Below, in pieces: positions 1-10,066 of a stretch of DNA of 64,000 bases (position 1 is the first letter of the stretch; every line of letters starts with the position of its first letter). The stretch spans positions 233,311 through 297,310 of the forward strand of contig NC_027866.1 in NCBI RefSeq assembly GCF_000187245.1, read 5' to 3'. The notes under the pieces are model-generated. The model had not been told where the DNA came from. It ran no database searches and saw nothing but the letters and a program-made list of their open reading frames with translations. A program made the position numbers and the translations under genes. Origin of the DNA: Ogataea parapolymorpha DL-1. Lineage: Eukaryota; Ascomycota; Pichiomycetes; Pichiales; Pichiaceae.

Positions 1-941
1 AGTTCTCGCACACGGCTGCCACGCTGGACGTCATCTGCCGTTATTTATACGATCGTGGCAAGTGGCGCGAGGTTGTGGCGATGCTGGACATCTATTCGCA
101 GTGGCGCAAGACGCCGGCCGTTGCCACGTACAATAGGGCGATTGCTGCAAAACGGCAGCTGCGCCATTGCGACGAGGACGACTTCGAGAGCTGGGTGTTT
201 GAGCGGCTGCGTGTGCAGCGATTGGCTCCGGATGCCGACACGTTTCTGCGCATTTTCGAGAAGCTGAGCACGCTTGACAGCCGGCTGGCGTGTCTGGGCG
301 TGATGTCATTCAAGCAAATCAACGTAGAGTCGCTGGTGGGGCCCGTTGTGGCGCAGGCAGCAGAGAAGCTGGGCGGAACCAGAATCGGCAAAAAATTTCT
401 GTTTCCCAGCTGTTTGAGAGTGCATTTTTCAAAACTGTTCCTGGCACGCATGCTCGCACACAGCGGGCCACAGATGGCGTTACGGTACCTGGACTGGACG
501 CGGACGCCGCTGAGTCCGCGATTGGTTGCAGTGCTGGTGCTTTTTTTTCTGCAACGGCAGCCGTGCGAGATCTGGAACGCGGTGGCTGCTATCAACTATT
601 TCCGCACACACTACGGGTACAGATGTGATTCCAAGTACGATAAGCTGCTGGTGATCAAGCCGCTGTACAACGCGGCGCGCGAGCGGCAGCTAGACACACG
701 AGTGCTGAAAGTGCTGTACCACGAGTCGTTCTGGCAGGACCAAAATGGGGCTGTGCACAGCTCTGTGAAAAAGTCCCGGCTTGAGGGAGCCGTGGCAGAG
801 CCGCTCACCGAGAGCGACCGCGCGTGGGCACGGGACGTGATGGACATCTGCTGGCCGGTCGACCAGACGGGCGCGCCGCTGGTCGACGAGCCGGGACAGT
901 TGTTTCTAGACAAGTCGCGTTATCTAGGCCACAATGCATAA
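1..941 (+). CDS. C-terminal part of a helical-repeat (PPR-like) protein, 5' truncated by window edge
   Basis: The reading frame is open from the first bases of the window to a TAA at 939-941, so the start codon lies outside. About 313 residues are visible. They are predicted helical, with repeats that look like pentatricopeptide units, for example a TYNRAI segment near base 126 and a PDADTFLRIFEKL segment near base 231. Such proteins in yeast usually act in mitochondria on a specific transcript. No diagnostic motif for one family member is visible and the N-terminal targeting signal is missing from the window. The PPR reading is inference from repeat appearance only; another alpha-solenoid family is possible. 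Confidence 0.55.
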   Translation, partial: FSHTAATLDVICRYLYDRGKWREVVAMLDIYSQWRKTPAVATYNRAIAAKRQLRHCDEDDFESWVFERLRVQRLAPDADTFLRIFEKLSTLDSRLACLGVMSFKQINVESLVGPVVAQAAEKLGGTRIGKKFLFPSCLRVHFSKLFLARMLAHSGPQMALRYLDWTRTPLSPRLVAVLVLFFLQRQPCEIWNAVAAINYFRTHYGYRCDSKYDKLLVIKPLYNAARERQLDTRVLKVLYHESFWQDQNGAVHSSVKKSRLEGAVAEPLTESDRAWARDVMDICWPVDQTGAPLVDEPGQLFLDKSRYLGHNA

Positions 942-991
942 AAATAGATTGTTAGGTGAAATAACTTATAATAAAATAAATTCGATTAGTC

Positions 992-2527
992 ATGTCTGCA
1001 CATTCGACGGTCTCGCTTGGGATCACGCCGCTGGAGGAGTCGCAGTCTCAGTCAGCCGTCCAGCGGGTGCTCAGTCGCGCATCGGGCGTCATAGAGGCCA
1101 TCAGAGACGAGAACGAGATCACTCGAGCGGAGACCGCTCGAGCAGAGAGTTTGTACGACGGACAGTACAACGTTGCAGATCTTGAAGACACGCCGCCAGA
1201 CGGCACATTTTGGGGCTGGGTGGCGGCCGCGTGTGTGTGCAGCATCAACACGTTTTCGTGGGGAGTAAACTCTGCGTTCGGGGTTTACCTGAACTATTAT
1301 CTGGAAGCCGATGTTTTTCCGGGAGCTACGAAAAGACAGTTTGCTACGGTTGGCGGTCTTTCGCTTGGAATCAGCTTCATGTTCTGCCAGTTCGGAAACG
1401 TGCTGGCCAAACGATATCCACTCAAGCTGGTGATGGGGGCCGGCTGCGCGGTGGTGTTTCTTTCGTTCTGGCTTGCGTCGATCGCCAAAAACGTGGTGCA
1501 ATTGATGATGTTCCAGGGTTTGCTGATGGCCGTGGGGTTTGTGCTTGTGGCCGGGCCCTCTGTGGTGATCCTGCCGTCGTGGTTCCTGCACAAACGGTCT
1601 GTCGCTGCCGGGATCGGCTATTCGGGGGCAGGGCTCTCAGGACTAATTTTCAGCCGCTCGTCCAGCGCAATTATTACGCGAACAGGCAGCCAGGTGTGGG
1701 CGCTGCGAATGATGGGGCTTGTGTGCGGGGCCATGCTGGCGGTGTCCATCGCGCTTGTGCGACCGCGACGGCCCTTCAACTCGAAGAATACGAGCGTTTG
1801 GCGTGAAACTCGCAGACTGTTCGACTGGCACGTGATCAAAGCACTGCCTGTGCAGTATGTGTGTGCATGGAGCTTTGTGTACAACTTTGCGTACACCATC
1901 ATGCTGTTCTCGTACTCGTCGTTCTGTACGTCGATTGGACTGAGCAGCGACCAAGGTGCCATCGTGATGACGGTTCTGAACGTGGCACAGCTTGTAGGGC
2001 GGCCGCTGCTGGGCTACGTGTCGGACGCTCTCGGTCGTTGCAACACCACCATCATCTGCTCGCTGCTACTGGCGCTGCTGACGGGCGTGTTCTGGGTCTT
2101 TGTCACCACGTATGCCGAGATGATCGTGTTTGCGTTTCTGTCGGGGCTGCTGTTAGGCGTCAACTGGGTCAACTTCACGCCGCTCACGGCAGACATTGTG
2201 GGCTCTGGCGAGGACCTGATGCCTGCGATTTCGTATGTCAGCATGGTCTCTGGACTGCCGTACGTGGTTGCCGAGGTGGTGGCTCTGGAAATGGTCAACG
2301 ATTCGCGGGCAAATCCGTACTTTTGGTGCCAGATCTTTGTGGTGATCACCTGCGCTGTGTCGGGGCTCCTGCTGCTCCCGTACCGCGAGTGGAAGATCAA
2401 GCGCATGCTGGTGGCGCGCGCAAAGACCGCCGAGCACAGCGACACACGCGCCACCCGCTACACGCTGCTCCTGGGCGGCGGCTGGTATGCCTTCTGGCTC
2501 CGAATGCTGTACCCGGTGAAAGCGTAG
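992..2527 (+). CDS. MFS transporter, monocarboxylate-permease (MCH) family
   Basis: This 511-residue protein has a hydrophilic N-terminus of about 75 residues. A GWVAAACVCS segment then opens the first of about twelve membrane spans. The D/G-W-x-V start of TM1, the GxNSAFGVYLNYY stretch just after it and the conserved TM4-5 region with SWFLHKRSVAAGIGYSGAG are typical of the fungal MCH/ESBP6 monocarboxylate-porter-like family. It is expected in the plasma or vacuolar membrane. In S. cerevisiae members of this family do not all carry monocarboxylates (Mch5 carries riboflavin), so the substrate cannot be named. The ATG at 992 is the first in frame, and the gene starts about 50 bases after the preceding stop. 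Confidence 0.85.
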   Translation: MSAHSTVSLGITPLEESQSQSAVQRVLSRASGVIEAIRDENEITRAETARAESLYDGQYNVADLEDTPPDGTFWGWVAAACVCSINTFSWGVNSAFGVYLNYYLEADVFPGATKRQFATVGGLSLGISFMFCQFGNVLAKRYPLKLVMGAGCAVVFLSFWLASIAKNVVQLMMFQGLLMAVGFVLVAGPSVVILPSWFLHKRSVAAGIGYSGAGLSGLIFSRSSSAIITRTGSQVWALRMMGLVCGAMLAVSIALVRPRRPFNSKNTSVWRETRRLFDWHVIKALPVQYVCAWSFVYNFAYTIMLFSYSSFCTSIGLSSDQGAIVMTVLNVAQLVGRPLLGYVSDALGRCNTTIICSLLLALLTGVFWVFVTTYAEMIVFAFLSGLLLGVNWVNFTPLTADIVGSGEDLMPAISYVSMVSGLPYVVAEVVALEMVNDSRANPYFWCQIFVVITCAVSGLLLLPYREWKIKRMLVARAKTAEHSDTRATRYTLLLGGGWYAFWLRMLYPVKA

Positions 2528-2580
2528 CAAGTAGCACAGCCAGAAAATAGAAAAAAATAGTTTGTGGAAAATTTTTACTC

Positions 2581-2868
2581 ATGTTCACGTTAGGGCTGGT
2601 GAGACGTTTCAGCGCGGTGCGCGCGCTGCTGCAGTCGTCGGTTAAGGAGGGCACGCCGCTGAACATCCAGGTGTTCAAAGCAGGAAAGCCCGCTGTCGCG
2701 CTCAAGGACGAGGAGTACCCGGACTGGCTGTGGACGCTGCTCGACAAGGAGGCCCAGGAGGCCCAGCTCAAAGCCACCGACGAGTTCCGATACATGAGAA
2801 AGCAGGCCAAGAAGGTGCACAGACAGAAGCTGAAGCAGAACAATTTCCTCGCGCAGCTGCGCAAGTGA
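2581..2868 (+). CDS. MRPL37: Mitochondrial large-subunit ribosomal protein mL54 (MRPL37)
   Basis: The product is 95 residues, close to the roughly 105 of S. cerevisiae Mrpl37. It starts with a short basic leader (MFTLGLVRRF) that fits mitochondrial import. The family signature is the block with DEEYPDWLW near residues 42-50, followed by a lysine-rich C-terminal helix (RKQAKKVHRQKLKQNN) that would contact 21S rRNA. It is expected to be part of the mitoribosomal large subunit. The stop codon is immediately followed by the leader of the next gene on the same strand. Confidence 0.88.
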   Translation: MFTLGLVRRFSAVRALLQSSVKEGTPLNIQVFKAGKPAVALKDEEYPDWLWTLLDKEAQEAQLKATDEFRYMRKQAKKVHRQKLKQNNFLAQLRK

Positions 2869-2949
2869 GTGTATATAGGTAACGACTGGATTGGAGAATT
2901 TGTAGGACGCATTCGCGTGAAAATCACCCGTGCACCAATTTGTGGGGTA

Positions 2950-4299
2950 ATGTTTCGCACCTGTTTTGCGTCGTCCGGCAAGCGGGTCGTGAGCGGTCTA
3001 CGATTTGTCTCTACGCGTGCGTCCAGACGGCCACATGTTCCGCAGCCCGCGGGCAGTGCCAAGGACTCGCCTTTCAGCATGCAGCTGCTAGTGATGGTCG
3101 TTGCGCTCGGGGCAGGGTTTGCCATCGGCCGCACCAGCACGCGGCAGAATCCGCCGCGCGACCTGTTCCCCGCGGGCTCCACCACGACCAAGGCCGACCT
3201 GTGTGCGAGCACGTTCAACTCGCCGGCCGACTATGCTCTTTTCCAGCGGTGTGTGAAGAAACTCCAAAACGAGCTCAATTTAAGCAGTGACGACGTGGAC
3301 GAGGAATTGTGGCGAGCCATCACCGAAAAACCCAGCTGGGGCTCTGTGTTGTGGTCCCATAAAGATATAGACACGGCGAAAATGTACCGAATCCGGCCCA
3401 AGGATGCCCAGCAGCTGGCAATGGTGATGAAGCTGTGCCAGCTGTACCGCGTGCCGGTGCAGGTTGGAGTGCCCTTTGACGGGTACAAAAAGGACCAGTA
3501 CGGGCTGACGGTTGACCTGGGCCGAATGGACCGCATTCTGGCGTACAACGAGCGCACAAAGACCGTCACGTGCGAGTGCAACGCGGACGTGGGCTCGTTT
3601 GCAAACAGTTGCGGGCTGAGCGCGATGAACACCGCCCGGCCGCTCGACCTGGCGCTCTCGTGGCTGGGTTTGACAACTCCTGGTTGCTCCGTCAACGGGT
3701 ACCCGCTCGAGAGCCTAAAAAGCGCCAAAGTGGTGCTTGCAGACGGAACAACGTTCACCGCCTCGCGCGAGACGCTGCGCATCCTTGCACCATTGGGACG
3801 CCAGTTTGCGACGATCTGCGAAATGGAGATCGCGCTCGAGCCGCAGACGGACGAGTGTCTTGTGTTGTTTCCAACACACAATGTGGACAGTCTGGTCGAA
3901 TTGGCAGATCACGCAAAGTTGCCGCTCACGTACGTGGGCAATTTTGGGTTTGCGCACTGCTCGCTGCAGACAGGAGAGAGCGTGGGCGTTTTCAAAATGG
4001 ACAGAAAACAGGCGGGGAATTTGGTAAAATTGGCCGAGCGGCTTGGCGAAGCTCACGTCGTGGTGCCTGTTTGCAACTTGCATCCGCGGACGCCCAGCGA
4101 AGTCAGTCCCGTGACAAATAGCGTCGCAAAGCTCGTGGTCAGCGAGGACTTTGCGCAGGGCCGACTGACAGAGCTGGGCGGTGCAGGTGTGCTGCTGAAC
4201 GAAGGGCTAGAGTGGGATGCTGTGCGGCGGCTGAAGCTGGCGATCGACCCCAACAAAATACTCAACTCATCCGAAACGCCTGTGACGTCGTCGGAGTAA
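2950..4299 (+). CDS. Divergent D-lactate-dehydrogenase-like FAD-binding protein, probably mitochondrial
   Basis: Starting at the ATG at 2950, the product is 449 residues with a basic N-terminus (MFRTCFASSGKR) and a hydrophobic segment near residues 41-60, as in membrane-anchored inner-mitochondrial D-lactate dehydrogenases. The central part keeps the fold landmarks: a YRIRPKDAQQLAMVMKLC segment, LTVDLGRMDRIL, and KVVLADGTTF. The C-terminus ends in the usual LKLAIDPNKILN. The glycine-rich pyrophosphate loop of active family members is replaced by VGVPFDGYKK, and the second loop (normally PGCxxGG) is reduced to PGCSVNGY. The protein is also about 140 residues shorter than Dld1. It may bind flavin poorly or not at all. 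An in-frame upstream codon run to 2869 has no ATG before 2950. Confidence 0.6.
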   Translation: MFRTCFASSGKRVVSGLRFVSTRASRRPHVPQPAGSAKDSPFSMQLLVMVVALGAGFAIGRTSTRQNPPRDLFPAGSTTTKADLCASTFNSPADYALFQRCVKKLQNELNLSSDDVDEELWRAITEKPSWGSVLWSHKDIDTAKMYRIRPKDAQQLAMVMKLCQLYRVPVQVGVPFDGYKKDQYGLTVDLGRMDRILAYNERTKTVTCECNADVGSFANSCGLSAMNTARPLDLALSWLGLTTPGCSVNGYPLESLKSAKVVLADGTTFTASRETLRILAPLGRQFATICEMEIALEPQTDECLVLFPTHNVDSLVELADHAKLPLTYVGNFGFAHCSLQTGESVGVFKMDRKQAGNLVKLAERLGEAHVVVPVCNLHPRTPSEVSPVTNSVAKLVVSEDFAQGRLTELGGAGVLLNEGLEWDAVRRLKLAIDPNKILNSSETPVTSSE

Positions 4300-4363
4300 C
4301 CGGAATTTTTTTTTAACTATTTTCTCCTTACATTAAGTTCGTGCAAAATCCAGTACCTGCAGA

Positions 4364-4792
4364 ATGCGCCTAAATGAGAGATGCGAGAATGCTTGGAGCG
4401 GTTTAAATCTCTTAGCTTTTTTTTTTCGTGTCGACATGTATCTAGACGTTTTCAGAAGACAAGAGGCAACAACGACTGGCCACTTCTACTCGAACTTCCA
4501 AAAGGTCACAGACGTCGAGTATTCGTCTGCCACGGGCACAATTGCCGCGGCCATCACGTCGTTTGCGTCCAGCGTCGACGCAGACTCCCTCATCACAGAC
4601 GCCTCAGGGACGGCAGCCAGGTCTGTGCTGGGCGTGTCGAGCGCGTCCAACGGGACGGATTCAGCCACATCGTCGGCCGCGGCCGTGTCCAGCTTTGCAT
4701 CGCAATCGTCGTCTGCTGGTTCTCCAGACACGATTTCGCCCAAATGGGGCTACATAATTGCCCTGGTGGGTCTTTGTTCGTGTATACTATAA
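4364..4792 (+). CDS. Hypothetical Ser/Ala/Thr-rich protein with a hydrophobic C-terminus
   Basis: The frame codes for 142 residues from the ATG at 4364, or 118 from the second in-frame ATG at 4436. Residues 50-120 are dominated by serine, alanine and threonine, as in cell-surface stalks. The C-terminus is a hydrophobic stretch (GYIIALVGLCSCIL) preceded by a small-residue region, which resembles a GPI-attachment tail or one membrane span. No convincing N-terminal signal peptide is seen in either start. A missing upstream exon is possible. I do not recognise a family. The gene sits only about 120 bases before the RPL22 start codon. Confidence 0.4.
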   Translation: MRLNERCENAWSGLNLLAFFFRVDMYLDVFRRQEATTTGHFYSNFQKVTDVEYSSATGTIAAAITSFASSVDADSLITDASGTAARSVLGVSSASNGTDSATSSAAAVSSFASQSSSAGSPDTISPKWGYIIALVGLCSCIL

Positions 4793-4909
4793 GAAATAAA
4801 TATACCCTATGTCATGTGATCTCGCTGAGGGCTGGTATTTTTATTAATTTTTTCACAGCTGCTAGTGCTCGAAAAAAAAAAATCACTTTCCATCCTTCGT
4901 ATCATCATA

Positions 4910-5431
4910 ATGGCTCCAATCGTATGTATCAACATACACTGGTGTTTCTTTTATGCCCTATAGTGATTCCACCGCAGGTCGGTGCGTTCGCAATCTCTAT
5001 GGCTATTCCGTGAAGCACGCGCTTCTGCGGTAGGCTTAAAAGTAATCACGAGTGTAGCTCTCCCCATCCTAACCTCTCAGACGAAGAAAAACCAAAAAGT
5101 CGCCAAGAAGTTCACCGTCGACTGCTCTGGCCCAACCGAGAACGGTGTCTTTGACCCAGCCTCGTACGTCAAGTACCTTGTCGAGCACATCAAGGTCGAT
5201 GGACACCTTGGAAACCTCGGTAACGACATCACCGTGTCGCAGGAGGGTGCCGCCAAGGTGGTGGTTGTGTCCACCACCAAGTTCTCTGGAAAGTACCTCA
5301 AGTACCTGTCCAAGAGATACCTCAAGAAGAACCAGATCAGAGACTGGATCAGATTTGTGTCTGTCAAGAAGAACGAGTACCAGCTGCAATTCTACAGCGT
5401 TGCTGTCGATGACGAGGAGGACGAGGAGTAG
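4910..5431 (+). CDS. RPL22: 60S ribosomal protein eL22, one 159-nt intron
   Basis: Exon 1 is 4910-4921 (ATG GCT CCA ATC). The intron runs 4922-5080, with donor GTATGT, branch region TCCTAAC at 5067-5073 and acceptor CTCTCAG. Exon 2 is 5081-5431. Splicing gives 120 residues starting [18 protein letters not shown], almost the length and sequence layout of S. cerevisiae Rpl22 (121 residues), including [23 protein letters not shown] and the acidic tail DDEEDEE. An intron directly after the first few codons is the usual place in yeast ribosomal-protein genes. The next gene is MIL1, the same neighbour that RPL22B has in S. cerevisiae (YFL034C-A beside YFL034W), so local gene order is conserved. Confidence 0.95.
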
Positions 5432-5554
5432 CTGACTGGAATAGTGTAATAGAGTGTCATTCGAATATGGTAGAATTGTAGGTTTCCGTAGTCTGTTTCG
5501 GGCGGTGCATGATATCTGTCGCTATTTTATTATTTATTTATTTAAGCTGATTTT

Positions 5555-8290
5555 ATGACCACAGTGCCACGAGATACGCCCGACCAAACAGACGAGACGG
5601 ATTTTGTTGAGTTTCGGCTTGCCGGGGACAGCGTGACGGTGGTGGAGCATGGCCCTGTGCCAATCGAGCCAGAGACAGATAGTGGAGACGCTCTGGAAAC
5701 GCCCGCTCACAAGGACGAAGGCTCGTTCCACAGCACATCTGACGACGAGGAGTGGAAGGAGATGGATATACAGGTTAATCACGACGACATTTACAACATC
5801 CGCGGCGAGAAGATCGATACGTTTGTGCAGTCTGCGGAGACGATAGACAACAAGGCCGAGTCGTCCCAGGGGTACACGCGGATCTCGGCGCAGGAGGAGG
5901 CGGCCAAGTATTTGGAGATGAACGAGAAGTTTGATTTCTTGTTCCAGAACGAAAACTCGAACCTGCGAAAGTTGCGCAACGGCGACGGGGGCTCTGATGA
6001 GGCCATTGACGAGACAGCTGACGAGACGATCGACGAGACGATCGACCCGAGCGCGACGCAGCTCGAGGAGCAGCTGTATTCGACGCGCTCGATGCTGACG
6101 GAACCCCAGAAAGTGGCGTATGCCGCGCTGGTCAAGCTGATCATTTTCCGACTGCACTTGGACCTGTCGCTGCTGCGAGGATCCGGTTCGTCGAGCATTT
6201 ACAAGAAGATCGCTGTGGCGCAGAAATCGTTCACGCGGTGGAGCATGGGCGTCATGGCGCAGCTGTACGAGCATCTGGGCATCAAGGAGGGCGCCGAGCG
6301 CGAGATGATTGAGAAGCTGAGCTGCCACGGCATCGAGGCGAGCGACCTTGTTGGCTGGCTCAACACGAACCTCACGCTCGACAACAAGCTGCGGCCCGAG
6401 ACGGTGCAGACGATCGGCGTCGACGCGTCGGAATCGACGCTCGACATCGATATCCGCTGGACGCTGATCTGCGACCTGTTTCTGATCCTGCTGGAGTCGT
6501 CAACATACGACGCGCGGTCGCGGACGCTGCTGCTGCAGTTTGCAACGTCGATTGGGCTCGAGCAGCTGGCGGTGTTCCAGTTCGAGCGGCGCATCACCGA
6601 CGCGCTCGAGATGGAGGCGTCGATGGCCCGTCTCAACAATTCCCAGGTCTGGGACGAAAAAGACATCCTGGCAGAGCACAAGCGCAAGTACCGCAAGCAG
6701 AAACTGGTCAAGATCGGGTTTGCAACCGTGGCCGGCGGGCTCGTGATTGGTTTGAGTGCCGGCATGCTGGCTCCCGTCATTGGTGCCGGACTAGCTGCTG
6801 GGCTCACCACGGTTGGCATTGGTGGCACCTCTGGATTTCTGGCAGGTACGGCAGGTACCACCATCATCACGTCGACGGGAGTTTTGACCGGCATGCGGAT
6901 CGGCAATAAGGGCATGGGACGACGCGTGGGCGCCGTCAACACGTTTGAGTTCAAGCCGCTGCACAACACGGGCAGAGTGAACTTGGTGCTCACGGTGAGC
7001 GGGTGGATGTCGGGCAAATTGGACGACGTGCGGCTGCCGTTCAGCACAATCGATCCTGTCATGGGCGATTTGTACTCTCTGCTGTGGGAGCCAGAAATGC
7101 TCACAAGCATGGGACAGACCATCAATATTCTGGCGTCCGAGGTGCTCACGCAGTCGATCCAGCAGATTCTCGGCAGCACGATCCTGATCACGCTGATGGC
7201 CGCCGTGCAGCTGCCGATGATGCTCTCGAAGCTCGGCTATTTGCTGGACAATCCCTGGAACGTGTCTTTGGACCGGGCCTGGAGCGCAGGACTGGTGTTG
7301 GCGGACACCTTACGCCGCGGCAAGCTGGGTTTCCGACCCATCACGCTTGTCGGGTTCAGTCTGGGCGCGCGCGTGATCTACAGCTGTCTTTTGGACCTTG
7401 CCAAACGCGGCGACTACGGCCTGGTCGAGAACGTTTATCTGTTTGGGTCGCCGTTTGTGGTCAAGCAGGACCAGGTCGCGATGGCCCGGTCGGTCGTGAG
7501 CGGCCGTTTTGTCAACGGGTACTCGAAAAAAGACTGGATTCTGGGCTATCTGTTCCGTGCAACCAGCGGCGGTCTGAGCCGTGTGGCCGGTCTCTCGCCC
7601 GTCGACGAGGTGGAGAACTTCAATTGCTCGGAGCTGGTCCAGGGACACATGGAGTACAGGAAAGTGATGCCGAAGTTGATGAAGGAGATGGGCTGGGAGG
7701 TGCTGAACGAGGAGTTTGTAGAGATCGACCAACCAGACGAGGAGGAAACCAAGCGGCAGCGGAAGCTAGTGCACGATTTTGAGCAGGCGGCGAAAAACCA
7801 CGAGGGAGGCAAGTCCAAGAAGTGGTACGACAAGCTGTTCCGCAAAAATAATAAGCAGTGGTGGGAGATGTACGAGGAGGGTGTCAAGGAGGAGGAGCAG
7901 AAGCAGGAACTGTTTGACGTGGACGAGCTGGCCAAACAGGTGGAGGAGATCGCGAAGGAGGCGCACACGGAGCCGGCCAGCAGCAGCAGCCAGTTGAAGC
8001 AGTTTAATCTGAAGACGCCGCCGTCGGGCCAGTCGTTTGACTCGGGAGACCGCAAGACGGTGTCGCCGTTCAATATGAAGGTGGTGAAGCCGGAGTCGGA
8101 GACGGAGACGGCGGAATACAGGCCGTTCAAGCTGAACGAACGACGGAAACCGAGCAGGTCTGAAAATGCCAAATTAAACCTAAACGCAGTGGAGACAGAG
8201 AAAAGGAAAAAAGAAGACTCTACTAACATCTATGACGATGAAGACGAGTTCCCGACCGACGAACGCAACCTGGAAATCACCTTTATCTGA
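5555..8290 (+). CDS. MIL1: DUF726 alpha/beta-hydrolase-like membrane protein, Mil1 family
   Basis: The 911-residue product has an acidic N-terminal third with a short repeat (DETADETIDETID, bases 6007-6048). Around residues 386-465 lies a glycine- and alanine-rich hydrophobic segment. The C-terminal half is hydrolase-like, with a nucleophile-elbow motif GFSLGAR near residue 600, followed by a VYLFGSPF stretch. This order is typical of the DUF726/TMCO4 family, whose S. cerevisiae member Mil1 (YFL034W) binds the AP-1 mu2 adaptin Apm2. The final 150 residues are charged and probably disordered. Adjacency to RPL22 supports orthology. The stop lies only six bases from the stop of convergent FRS1. 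Enzymatic activity is not established for the family. Confidence 0.85.
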   Translation: MTTVPRDTPDQTDETDFVEFRLAGDSVTVVEHGPVPIEPETDSGDALETPAHKDEGSFHSTSDDEEWKEMDIQVNHDDIYNIRGEKIDTFVQSAETIDNKAESSQGYTRISAQEEAAKYLEMNEKFDFLFQNENSNLRKLRNGDGGSDEAIDETADETIDETIDPSATQLEEQLYSTRSMLTEPQKVAYAALVKLIIFRLHLDLSLLRGSGSSSIYKKIAVAQKSFTRWSMGVMAQLYEHLGIKEGAEREMIEKLSCHGIEASDLVGWLNTNLTLDNKLRPETVQTIGVDASESTLDIDIRWTLICDLFLILLESSTYDARSRTLLLQFATSIGLEQLAVFQFERRITDALEMEASMARLNNSQVWDEKDILAEHKRKYRKQKLVKIGFATVAGGLVIGLSAGMLAPVIGAGLAAGLTTVGIGGTSGFLAGTAGTTIITSTGVLTGMRIGNKGMGRRVGAVNTFEFKPLHNTGRVNLVLTVSGWMSGKLDDVRLPFSTIDPVMGDLYSLLWEPEMLTSMGQTINILASEVLTQSIQQILGSTILITLMAAVQLPMMLSKLGYLLDNPWNVSLDRAWSAGLVLADTLRRGKLGFRPITLVGFSLGARVIYSCLLDLAKRGDYGLVENVYLFGSPFVVKQDQVAMARSVVSGRFVNGYSKKDWILGYLFRATSGGLSRVAGLSPVDEVENFNCSELVQGHMEYRKVMPKLMKEMGWEVLNEEFVEIDQPDEEETKRQRKLVHDFEQAAKNHEGGKSKKWYDKLFRKNNKQWWEMYEEGVKEEEQKQELFDVDELAKQVEEIAKEAHTEPASSSSQLKQFNLKTPPSGQSFDSGDRKTVSPFNMKVVKPESETETAEYRPFKLNERRKPSRSENAKLNLNAVETEKRKKEDSTNIYDDEDEFPTDERNLEITFI

Positions 8291-8296
8291 TTAACG

Positions 8297-10066
8297 TTAT
8301 AGGAACACCTCGGCGTTGATCTCGGCCAGACTCACGGCGAAGGGCAGCTCGAACCGGGTCAACACCTCCGGATGGAGCACGCCGATGGTGCCGATGTTGT
8401 GTGCCGGCGCTTCCGCCTTGGCTCTGTACATAATTCTAGCGCCTCTTCCAGCAAAATACATCTTGACGGAGTCGTCCTGCTCGATCCAGTAGCCCTTCTT
8501 GCCGGTCTTGGCGTCGGCAGCAGAGAGCCACGGCGTTCTGAAGGTTTGCATGATTTTCCCAAGTAGACCCTGGATCAGCTCGAAGCCAGACGCCTTTCCA
8601 GCGTACGCTGCACACCAGTTTCTCTGGTTGGAGGCGCCTCTTTCAGAGTCGTCCTTGAGAACGATGTCGCCGCACTCAAAGACCCTGATTGGCAGAGAGT
8701 GGTCCTTGTTCTCCTTAATGGTCTTGAGAATGCCCGGAACAAGGCTCGTTCTCACCACCTGGTACTCAACCGTCTTTGGATTGGCCAGCTTGACGGCCCT
8801 GGAGTCGTCCAGATTGTTTAGGAACTTGAAATTCTCGTCGTGCGAACACAGAGTCAGCGGCATCACCTCGAGCCAGCCGCTTTGAGCCGAGGCCACTCTC
8901 AAAATGTCGGCCACCTTGTTGATTGGCAGCGGCTGGGCCACTGTAGCAGCGGTCTTGGGAGTAGTCTTCTTGAGGTTGTTGTAGCCGTACGCAATGGCGC
9001 AGTCCTCCATGACGTCGCACTGGTGTAGGATATCTGGTCTCGTGATTGGGATCTTAACGTCGATGATGTCTTTATCGGACTGCGAAGGAGCCGCCTGCAC
9101 AGACATCTTGGACAGTAGCTTGCACACCTCTGCCGGGCTCAGCTGCAAACCGAGACACGAGTTGATGTAGGGAACCTCGCACTTGAGCGTTCGCTGGGTG
9201 AAATTTGGACAGATTCTGGACTCGTGGTTGTGTGCCGAGATAATCTCGACCGGCTCGACGCTGAACGGCTGCTCGCAGTATCTCGAGAACATGGCGACCA
9301 GCTGGTTGACGACAATCTCTGCCTTGGTCCTGTCGGTGGCAGTGATCTCGATAAAGACGTTTTTGGTGTTGAGACTCACCTTGGAGTGGTCCGAGTTGAT
9401 GATCGGAGGCAACGAGCACACGGTTCTGTTCGAGTCCAGTATCACGGGATACACCGGCGAATCTCTAATAATGTGCAGGTACTTGCCGAGGTTCTTGTCC
9501 TTCTCGTAAAACTCCATCAATTGGTGGCCGTCTAGCTCGACAGTCTGGTTCAGAGGCACAAACTTGATCTCCGAAGGACTCAGGGCCTCGTACGTGAACG
9601 GAGGCTTCAGAGTGTCCAGATCGTGGGTCCCCATCGCAACCAGCGTTCTATGTCTGCACAGGTTGGTGTGCAGCTTGTCCTGCAACGCAATGAACGAGTC
9701 GTAGGATCTCTGGGTGAAATGGATCCCGCGCAAAATGGCCGCGCACGCATACGGCCTGATCTGCTGCGTCGACGGCTTCACCGTCAGACTCGTCGTTGGC
9801 GCGCTGAGTCTATAATTAGGAGGCGCAACACGGCCCAGATACTCGTTCAGCGCCTGCGCAATGCCCTCGATGCACAGCATGTCGTATCTGTTTGCACCGA
9901 CCTCTATTTTCAGCTGCGGTCTCTCGTCTGTTCCCTTGACGTCGTCGGTGGTGTCCTCGTCAAGCTCGATCCCGAACTGGAAACACAGCTCGTCGAACTC
10001 GTCCGTGGTGTAGTTTTTGCCCAGCAGGGCAAACAGATCGGCTTTGTCCACGGCGACGGTAGGCAT
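8297..10066 (-). CDS. FRS1: Cytosolic phenylalanyl-tRNA synthetase beta subunit
   Basis: The start is the ATG at 10066 ([12 protein letters not shown]), giving 589 residues against 595 in S. cerevisiae. The in-frame extension up to 10195 begins at a GTG and lacks conservation, so it was not used. The N-terminus has the typical MPTVxVxKxxLF...LG start. The region around residues 95-280 is the B3/4 editing-type domain, the next 100 residues the B5 domain, and the C-terminal part the non-catalytic class II fold ([18 protein letters not shown]). The protein would form an alpha2beta2 enzyme with Frs2 and charge tRNA-Phe in the cytosol. It is convergent with MIL1 and divergent from SEC4. Confidence 0.95.
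   Translation of the reverse strand: MPTVAVDKADLFALLGKNYTTDEFDELCFQFGIELDEDTTDDVKGTDERPQLKIEVGANRYDMLCIEGIAQALNEYLGRVAPPNYRLSAPTTSLTVKPSTQQIRPYACAAILRGIHFTQRSYDSFIALQDKLHTNLCRHRTLVAMGTHDLDTLKPPFTYEALSPSEIKFVPLNQTVELDGHQLMEFYEKDKNLGKYLHIIRDSPVYPVILDSNRTVCSLPPIINSDHSKVSLNTKNVFIEITATDRTKAEIVVNQLVAMFSRYCEQPFSVEPVEIISAHNHESRICPNFTQRTLKCEVPYINSCLGLQLSPAEVCKLLSKMSVQAAPSQSDKDIIDVKIPITRPDILHQCDVMEDCAIAYGYNNLKKTTPKTAATVAQPLPINKVADILRVASAQSGWLEVMPLTLCSHDENFKFLNNLDDSRAVKLANPKTVEYQVVRTSLVPGILKTIKENKDHSLPIRVFECGDIVLKDDSERGASNQRNWCAAYAGKASGFELIQGLLGKIMQTFRTPWLSAADAKTGKKGYWIEQDDSVKMYFAGRGARIMYRAKAEAPAHNIGTIGVLHPEVLTRFELPFAVSLAEINAEVFL

Noticed and set aside
4780..5013. Second exon for the Ser-rich gene at 4364 via a CACAG acceptor near 4858
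   Set aside because: The resulting frame would run across the RPL22 start codon and intron; the donor is poor (GTGGGT).
4982..5080. RPL22 start at 4982 without an intron
   Set aside because: That codon is not needed: splicing from ATG 4910 restores the MAP start and exact eL22 length, and 4982-5080 is intron sequence.
6199..7191. 330-codon antisense frame inside MIL1
   Set aside because: It is a stop-free shadow caused by high GC in the third codon position of MIL1; it lacks conserved features, and MIL1 covers it fully.
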